Assembly (NCBI GenBank): GCA_026645635.1
Contig: JAPKMV010000210.1
Span: 1-6,345, forward strand
From: Caldilineaceae bacterium
Lineage (GTDB): Bacteria > Chloroflexota > Anaerolineae > Caldilineales > Caldilineaceae
Reading direction: 5' to 3'
Length of the DNA: 6,345 nucleotides
Shown: positions 1 through 6,345 of the stretch, piece after piece
Layout of the letters: each line of letters opens with the position of its first letter
Position numbering within the stretch: the first letter of the stretch is position 1
Notes under the pieces: generated by a model
Databases searched by the model: none
Seen by the model: the letters and a program-made list of their open reading frames with translations, nothing else
Told to the model about the DNA's origin: nothing
Program-made: the position numbers and the translations under genes

Positions 1-472
1 AACATCACCTACGGCGTGACGCGCACAGTGCCCGACGATGAGGTGGAGGAAGCCGCCCGCGCCGCGGCCATCCACGATGTGATCCTGAATAAGCTGCCCC
101 ACGGCTACGACACGCTGGTGGGTGAGCGGGGCATCACGCTGTCGGGCGGGCAGAAGCAGCGCGTGGCCATCGCACGCACGCTGCTCAAGGATCCGCGCAT
201 CTTGATCCTGGACGATTCGACCTCGGCCGTGGACTTCGAGACCGAGGCCGAGATCCGCCAGGCGCTGCGCCGGCTGATGGAGGGCCGCACCACCTTTATC
301 ATCGCCCATCGCATCCAGAGTGTGATGGATGCCGACCTGATCCTGGTGCTGGAACATGGCCGCGTGGTGCAGCGGGGCGCCCATGAAGAACTGCTGGCGC
401 AAGAAGGCGTCTACCGCCGCATCTACCTGGCGCAGACCCGCCTGGAAGCGGAACTGGAGGAGGAACTGAACT

Positions 473-480
<8 letters not shown>
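1..480 (+). CDS. ABC exporter half-transporter, C-terminal part of the ATP-binding domain (partial, degenerate-site subunit)
   Basis: The gene is open from the first base of the window, so its 5' end lies outside; 159 residues remain. They are the second half of an ABC ATPase domain of the exporter (MsbA/MdlA-like) class. Visible motifs, numbered from the window edge: the X-loop region VGERG (40-44), signature LSGGQ (47-51), Walker B ILIL followed by D71 and D72, D-loop SAVD (75-78) and the switch histidine H103 in IAHR. The usual catalytic glutamate after Walker B is Asp (D72, codon 214-216). In known heterodimeric exporters such as TM287/288 and BmrC/BmrD this substitution marks the subunit that supplies the degenerate ATP site. 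The missing part should hold Walker A and six membrane helices. The stop overlaps the next gene's start, so the two are one operon and very likely one complex. The transported substrate cannot be read from this part. Confidence 0.95.
456..464 (+). promoter_or_regulatory. Shine-Dalgarno site of the second ABC gene
   Basis: GGAGGAGGA lies inside the end of the first ABC gene, 8 bases before the ATG at 473. It fixes that ATG as the start of the downstream gene and points to coupled translation of the two half-transporters. Confidence 0.8.
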
Positions 481-2389
<1,909 letters not shown>

Positions 2390-2391
2390 AG

Positions 2392-2412
2392 GAGGGGCGA
2401 GGGGCGAGGGGC
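2392..2412 (+). repeat. Three tandem 7-mers GAGGGGC after the ABC stop codon
   Basis: GAGGGGC occurs three times head to tail, starting two bases after the TAG at 2387-2389. The same sequence in inverted orientation lies at 2552-2567, just after the stop of the convergent oxidoreductase gene. The 16 bases at 2392-2407 are the exact reverse complement of 2552-2567. Confidence 0.85.
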
Positions 2413-2415
2413 GAA

Positions 2416-2476
2416 GTAAGTGCGGTTTTTAACCGCACGGGCGTCCGGGGTACGTGCGGTTAAAAACCGCACCTAC
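2416..2476. repeat. Inverted repeat of two self-complementary 19-mers (possible dispersed palindromic element)
   Basis: Two 23-base arms, 2416-2438 and 2454-2476, are reverse complements at 22 of 23 positions and are separated by 15 bases. Each arm contains its own hairpin: GTGCGGTT, three bases (TTT on the left, AAA on the right), AACCGCAC, at 2420-2438 and 2454-2472. The unit can therefore fold as two small hairpins or one long one. Similar short palindromes are scattered between genes in filamentous Chloroflexota and cyanobacteria as I recall them; membership in such a family is inference. No T-run follows either hairpin, so it is not a typical terminator. Confidence 0.8.
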
Positions 2477-2489
2477 CCACACAAACACA

Positions 2490-2528
2490 CGGGGCGGGTC
2501 GCGAGATGCGATCCGCCCCGTTCTTTTT
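2490..2528 (+). terminator. Rho-independent terminator of the ABC transporter operon
   Basis: A 13-base GC-rich stem (2490-2502 pairing with 2508-2520, with a single G-U wobble) closes a five-base loop, GAGAT, and is followed by TTCTTTTT at 2521-2528. It lies about 100 bases after the ABC stop codon. Read on the minus strand the hairpin is followed only by a mixed GT-rich stretch, so it would be weaker as a terminator for the convergent genes. Confidence 0.85.
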
Positions 2529-2551
2529 CACAACCAAAGCGGCAAGTAACG

Positions 2552-2567
2552 TCGCCCCTCGCCCCTC
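2552..2567 (-). repeat. Inverted copy of the GAGGGGC tandem repeat, after the beta-subunit stop
   Basis: On the minus strand this reads as two GAGGGGC units plus GA, starting two bases after the TAG stop of the oxidoreductase beta gene. It matches the repeat that follows the ABC stop on the other strand over 16 of 16 bases, so both convergent transcripts end with the same sequence and could pair with genomic copies of it. Confidence 0.8.
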
Positions 2568-2568
2568 C

Positions 2569-3618
<1,050 letters not shown>

Positions 3619-3628
3619 GGGTTTATCA

Positions 3629-3635
3629 TCCTCTT
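3629..3635 (-). promoter_or_regulatory. Ribosome-binding site of the beta-subunit gene
   Basis: Minus-strand AAGAGGA ends 10 bases before the ATG at 3616-3618. It is a moderate match, but it supports this start over longer in-frame alternatives that would run into the alpha gene. Confidence 0.55.
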
Positions 3636-3651
3636 CTGGCTCTTGCTTGCC

Positions 3652-3683
3652 AATCCCTGAATCTCGTAATCTCGCAATCCCAC
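3652..3683 (-). repeat. Four degenerate 8-base tandem repeats between the alpha and beta genes
   Basis: On the plus strand the units are AATCCCTG, AATCTCGT, AATCTCGC and AATCCCAC, each starting with AATC. They fill the 32 bases that directly follow the alpha stop codon (3684-3686) and take up half of the 65-base gap to the beta start. On the minus strand they read as RGATT-ending octamers in the transcribed leader of the beta gene. Confidence 0.75.
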
Positions 3684-5423
3684 TCAAACCGCCGCCGCGA
3701 TCTGCTCCGTAATCCAGCGCGCGGAGAGGGGCATCCCATCGCACTTGGCCAGCGAAACCAGCTTGGTCGCCAGGTCGGGCAGTTCGCTGCGCAGGATCGT
3801 CGCCAGTTGGCCGTCCATGTTGTTCTCGACCACAAAGATCTTGTCGTGATGTTCGATGAACGCACGCACCTCTTCGTTGATCGGCAGCGCGCGCAGGCGC
3901 ATGTAGCCGACGCCGATGCCGGCCTTCTCCAGGCGGGCGCGCGCCTCCACGATCGACTCGTGGTTGCTGCCAAAGCTTAGGATCGCGATGTGGGAGCCGA
4001 CCGTGTCGACCACCAGCGGCGCGGGCACCAGGTGGCGCGCAGTCTCGAACTTCTGCTCGATGCGCTTCAGGTTGTTCTCCCACATGCCGTCACCGTCCAC
4101 GTCCAGGTAGCGACCCCAGCGTTGGCCGTTGTGTTTTTCCTTGAACTGGCTCAACTCCTCGGCGCTGAGCACCTTGCCGCGGTCGAGCGGCTTGTCTGGG
4201 TACTCGAACTCCTTGGTGATCCAGAGGTTCATGCCCAGGTCGAGGTCGGAGAGCACGAAGATGGGCGTCTGCAGCCGCTCCGCCAGATCCAGCGCCTCGC
4301 CGGCCATTTCGAAGCATTCCTTGGGGTCCGCCGGGAAGAGGATCGGGTGGCGGGTGTCGCCGTGGCCCAGGTAGTAGGTGCAGAGGAGGTCGCCCTGGCT
4401 GGTGCGCGTGGGCAGGCCCGTGCTCGGCCCCATGCGCTGGATGTCCCAGATCACCGCGGGGATTTCGGTGAAGTAGGCGTAGCCCACCGCTTCCGACATC
4501 AGGCTGATGCCGGGGCCGCTGGTGGCAGTCAGCGAGCGCGCGCCGGCCCACCCCGCGCCCAGCACCATGCCGATGGCCGCCAGCTCATCTTCAGCCTGCA
4601 CGATGGCGTAGGTCGCCTTGCCGGTCTCCGGGTCCTTGCGCAGTTGCGCCGCATAGCTGGCCATGGTTTCGGCCATGCTCGACGACGGTGTGATCGGGTA
4701 CCAAGCGGCAAAGGTGAAGCCATTGAAAACCGTGCCCAGCGCGGCGGCCGTGTTGCCGTCGATGAGCACCGTGCCCTCGTTGTAGCCGCTCATGCGCCGC
4801 ACGCGGTAGGGTTGGTCGTTGGTCAGGTTCGCCTGCGCCCAGTTGTAGGCGGCCATCACCATGCCCCAGTTCAGTTCGATGGGCTTAGTCTTGCCGCCAA
4901 AGTTCCAGGCCAGCGCCGCCTTGATCTCGTCCATGTCGATCTCGAGCAGATACGCGACCACGCCCACGTAGGCCATGTTGGCGACGTAACGCTGCAAGTT
5001 ATAGGGCAGATTGGCGGCCTTGACCAGGTCCTTCACCGGCATGGGGAAGTATTTCACATCCTTGCGGTGATTGGCGATGGGCAGCGTGTCGTCGTAAAGC
5101 ACGATGCCGCCCTCGACGGCGCTCTCCATGTCTTCGGCCACCGTGGCGCCGTTCATGCAGATCATGATCTCGACGCGCTCGCGGCGCGCCAGGAAGCCTT
5201 CATTGCTCAGACGGATGTTGAACCAGGTGGGCAGCCCCTGGATGTTGCTGGGGAAGAGATTCTTGCCCGTGACCGGGATGCCCATTTTGTACAACGAGCG
5301 GATCAACATGCTGTTGCTGGTCTGGCTGCCGGAGCCGTTGGCCGTCGCCACATTGATGTTGAAATCGTTGACAATATGGTTTTCCACATCCAATGTTTGC
5401 GGCGCTTCTACAGTGACGTTCAT
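3684..5423 (-). CDS. korA: 2-oxoacid:ferredoxin oxidoreductase, fused gamma-alpha subunit
   Basis: A 579-residue fusion: a gamma domain (about residues 22-200) joined to an alpha (pyrimidine-binding) domain (about 214-579). It pairs with the beta subunit downstream to form a two-gene enzyme that converts a 2-oxoacid and CoA to acyl-CoA, CO2 and reduced ferredoxin. The gamma domain shows NGSGSQTSNSML (29-40) and GKNLFPSNIQGLPTW (53-67), typical of one fused subtype. The alpha domain shows YPITPSSSMAE (242-252), the strongly conserved substrate/cofactor motif, then TSGPGISLMSE (301-311) and GLPTRTSQGDL (336-346), followed by the C-terminal domain with FGSNHES (484-490) and VVENNMDGQ (531-539). 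No ferredoxin-like cluster domain is present and no separate delta gene is adjacent. Between DVDGDG (441-446) and MWENN (447-451) about 40 residues usual in this subtype seem to be absent, from memory of relatives; the frame is kept. The start has GGAGG 7 bases upstream. Function of the complex is confident, exact substrate is not. Confidence 0.92.
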   Translation of the reverse strand: MNVTVEAPQTLDVENHIVNDFNINVATANGSGSQTSNSMLIRSLYKMGIPVTGKNLFPSNIQGLPTWFNIRLSNEGFLARRERVEIMICMNGATVAEDMESAVEGGIVLYDDTLPIANHRKDVKYFPMPVKDLVKAANLPYNLQRYVANMAYVGVVAYLLEIDMDEIKAALAWNFGGKTKPIELNWGMVMAAYNWAQANLTNDQPYRVRRMSGYNEGTVLIDGNTAAALGTVFNGFTFAAWYPITPSSSMAETMASYAAQLRKDPETGKATYAIVQAEDELAAIGMVLGAGWAGARSLTATSGPGISLMSEAVGYAYFTEIPAVIWDIQRMGPSTGLPTRTSQGDLLCTYYLGHGDTRHPILFPADPKECFEMAGEALDLAERLQTPIFVLSDLDLGMNLWITKEFEYPDKPLDRGKVLSAEELSQFKEKHNGQRWGRYLDVDGDGMWENNLKRIEQKFETARHLVPAPLVVDTVGSHIAILSFGSNHESIVEARARLEKAGIGVGYMRLRALPINEEVRAFIEHHDKIFVVENNMDGQLATILRSELPDLATKLVSLAKCDGMPLSARWITEQIAAAV

Positions 5424-5430
5424 TCCTTGT

Positions 5431-5435
5431 CCTCC
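5431..5435 (-). promoter_or_regulatory. Shine-Dalgarno site of the gamma-alpha subunit gene
   Basis: Minus-strand GGAGG lies 7 bases before the ATG at 5421-5423. It is a near-ideal site and fixes the start of the oxidoreductase gene. Confidence 0.8.
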
Positions 5436-5473
5436 ATTTCGAGGCGAGTCTAAATAAGAAAGTTGTGTAATTC

Positions 5474-5492
5474 GACCAATCTATCGTTCGAT
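5474..5492 (-). promoter_or_regulatory. Candidate operator upstream of the oxidoreductase genes
   Basis: On the plus strand this holds CCAAT (5476-5480), three bases, then TCGTTCGAT (5484-5492). A closely related arrangement, CCAAT, six bases, TCATTCGAT, lies at 6202-6221 just upstream of the regulator gene. The last ten bases, ATCGTTCGAT, have perfectly inverted four-base arms. The site sits directly between the regulator's stop codon and the alpha gene's leader. A weak promoter (TTGGTC, 17 bases, TATTTA on the minus strand) would overlap it. Role as a regulator-binding site is inference. Confidence 0.4.
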
Positions 5493-6200
5493 CTATGCAA
5501 GCGCCAACGCATCGACCGGCGCCGTCATTTCCATCGGCGCGCCGCGTGCGTTGAGCAGTTGCATGTGTTCGACCAACAATCGTTTGCCCTCGACCACTTC
5601 CCCCGCAGAGATGGCAGCCACGATCGCTTCGTGATAGCGCCACACCGCCTGCAAATAGCCCAGGTCAGCAAAAGTATTCAACTCCACCGCTTCATAGCCG
5701 TCCCAATAGGCCTCGAGGATTCCGACCACGAAAGGATTGGCGAGCCGCCGGTAGATCGTCAGGTGGAGTTCCCGATGCTCCTGAAAGGGAATCTGGATGC
5801 GGGGCACGCTCAGTTTGTCCCACGCGCTGCGCACCAGTTCACGCAGCCGCTCTTTGTCTTCGTCGGTGAGCAGCACCACCGCTTCGTCCCAATAGGCGGT
5901 CTCCAGGTGAGCGCGCAGCCCGCTGAATGCCGCAAAGTAGCCCGGGTCGATGGCCAGCGCCACCAGCAGACTCAGCCGCACCGCGGGCAGAAAGTCGTAG
6001 CCGGTGCGCACGATGCCGCGGCGTGGGCTGGCGTCGACCAACCCCAACGCCCGCGCCACCTCGAACTGCTCGCGCAGCTTGCCGACGCTCATGCCGGTCG
6101 TCGCGCTGATCTCATTGAGCGAGGGCAGCCGGTCACCCGGTGTGTGGCCGTTGGCCAGCAAATAACGCAAGAAATCGGAGTCGAGCTGAGACAAGATCAT
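5493..6200 (-). CDS. GntR-family transcriptional regulator with FCD ligand-binding domain
   Basis: A 235-residue DNA-binding regulator of the FadR/FCD group. The winged helix-turn-helix covers about residues 5-67, with the typical PGDRLPSLNEIS (21-32) and MSVGKLREQFEVARALGLV (37-55), ending in the wing RRGIV. The helical FCD domain (about 75-220) usually binds an organic acid through a metal held by one Asp and three His. Here H146, H190 and H212 are visible, but the first position (residue 142) is His rather than Asp. The gene lies 69 bases upstream of the oxidoreductase genes on the same strand, so it probably controls them in response to a carboxylate related to the 2-oxoacid or its product; that link is inference. 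An in-frame TGA five codons upstream (6213-6215) makes the ATG at 6200 the first possible ATG. No clear Shine-Dalgarno sequence precedes it. Confidence 0.9.
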   Translation of the reverse strand: MILSQLDSDFLRYLLANGHTPGDRLPSLNEISATTGMSVGKLREQFEVARALGLVDASPRRGIVRTGYDFLPAVRLSLLVALAIDPGYFAAFSGLRAHLETAYWDEAVVLLTDEDKERLRELVRSAWDKLSVPRIQIPFQEHRELHLTIYRRLANPFVVGILEAYWDGYEAVELNTFADLGYLQAVWRYHEAIVAAISAGEVVEGKRLLVEHMQLLNARGAPMEMTAPVDALALA

Positions 6201-6209
6201 GCCAATATC

Positions 6210-6236
6210 TAATCATTCGATTAATTGAATTGATTA
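6210..6236. promoter_or_regulatory. AT-rich inverted repeat in the regulator's leader (candidate self-operator)
   Basis: TAATCA (6210-6215) and TGATTA (6231-6236) are exact inverted arms. Inside them, 6216-6229 is a 14-base near-palindrome with TTC and GAA ends around ATTAAT, matching at 12 of 14 positions; its centre is shifted half a base from that of the outer arms. It overlaps the -10 box and the CCAAT/TCATTCGAT motif that recurs upstream of the alpha gene. This placement fits repression of the regulator by itself. Confidence 0.45.
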
Positions 6237-6238
6237 TA
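6233..6238 (-). promoter_or_regulatory. Promoter -10 box of the regulator gene
   Basis: A perfect TATAAT on the minus strand, 32 bases before the regulator's ATG. At a spacing of 17 bases the -35 region is poor (TTTCCT, 6256-6261). A perfect TTGACA at 6265-6270 is 26 bases away, too far for standard pairing, so either the -35 is weak or an activator helps. The leader would be roughly 25 bases long. Confidence 0.5.
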
Positions 6239-6345
6239 GGAATTTACCACAAAGCAGGAAAATCTGTCAACTTTTGGGGCTGCCATGCGCAACAATTGCG
6301 GCTGAACCACTGGCCACAGACCACGCAGAGGCTCGTCGGTGCGAG
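6239..6345. other. Non-coding region upstream of the regulator, running to the window edge
   Basis: No supported gene is visible here on either strand. All minus-strand frames enter from the edge open and stop within 25-40 codons, with no recognisable protein motif. The stretch around 6305-6335 (ACCACTGGCCACAGACCACG) resembles low-complexity intergenic filler. The part next to the regulator should hold its promoter. Confidence 0.5.

Noticed and set aside
2416..2476. The double hairpin as a transcription terminator or a CRISPR repeat
   Set aside because: No T-run follows either hairpin, a better terminator lies at 2490-2528, and there are only two inverted copies rather than regularly spaced direct repeats.
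3619..4083. A longer N-terminus for the beta subunit (504 residues)
   Set aside because: The extra 155 codons run through the alpha gene in another frame and across the octamer repeats, without family similarity; the ATG at 3618 has a ribosome site and gives the normal length.
3990..5453. Long open frame of 487 codons on the plus strand, antisense to the gamma-alpha gene
   Set aside because: It is the mirror of a clearly recognisable enzyme gene in high-GC DNA, rich in His, Val, Gly, Arg and Ala, with no family motif or ribosome site.
5463..6212. Open frame of 249 codons on the plus strand, antisense to the regulator
   Set aside because: The minus-strand reading gives a standard GntR/FCD protein; the plus-strand reading is a Gln/His/Arg-rich shadow without recognisable domains.
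6239..6345. Start or end of another gene at the right edge
   Set aside because: Open frames are short, lack motifs, and all end before the promoter; the composition looks intergenic.

Overview
The window carries two gene groups that face each other, plus a regulator gene. High GC, the subtype of the oxidoreductase subunits, and the short palindromic and GGGGC-rich intergenic repeats suggest a Chloroflexota (Anaerolineae/Caldilinea-like) genome. That assignment is inference from recalled patterns; no marker gene is present to prove it.

Plus strand, 1-2389: the 3' end of one ABC exporter half-transporter gene, cut by the window edge, overlaps by 8 bases a complete second half-transporter gene. 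The first protein has a normal signature motif (LSGGQ) but Asp at the catalytic-glutamate position. The second has the catalytic Glu but an altered signature (LSTGQ). These complementary defects are the hallmark of a heterodimeric type IV ABC exporter with one degenerate and one working ATP site.

2390-2568: a 179-base convergent intergenic region. It holds GGGGC-rich 7-mer repeats after both stop codons, a large inverted repeat made of two self-complementary 19-mers, and a strong rho-independent terminator for the ABC operon.

Minus strand, 6200 down to 2569: a GntR/FCD-family regulator, then a fused gamma-alpha subunit and a beta subunit of a 2-oxoacid:ferredoxin oxidoreductase. The enzyme would decarboxylate a 2-oxoacid to an acyl-CoA and pass the electrons to ferredoxin. 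All four cluster cysteines and the thiamine diphosphate motif are present in beta. Alpha appears to lack roughly 40 residues near residue 446 compared with the subtype as I remember it. A sequence motif (CCAAT, spacer, TCRTTCGAT) occurs upstream of both the regulator and the alpha gene, which suggests the regulator controls itself and the enzyme genes.

I found no RNA genes, CRISPR array, insertion sequence or clearly novel system. The points most worth checking are the apparent alpha-subunit deletion, the shared upstream motif and the repeat-rich intergenic regions.
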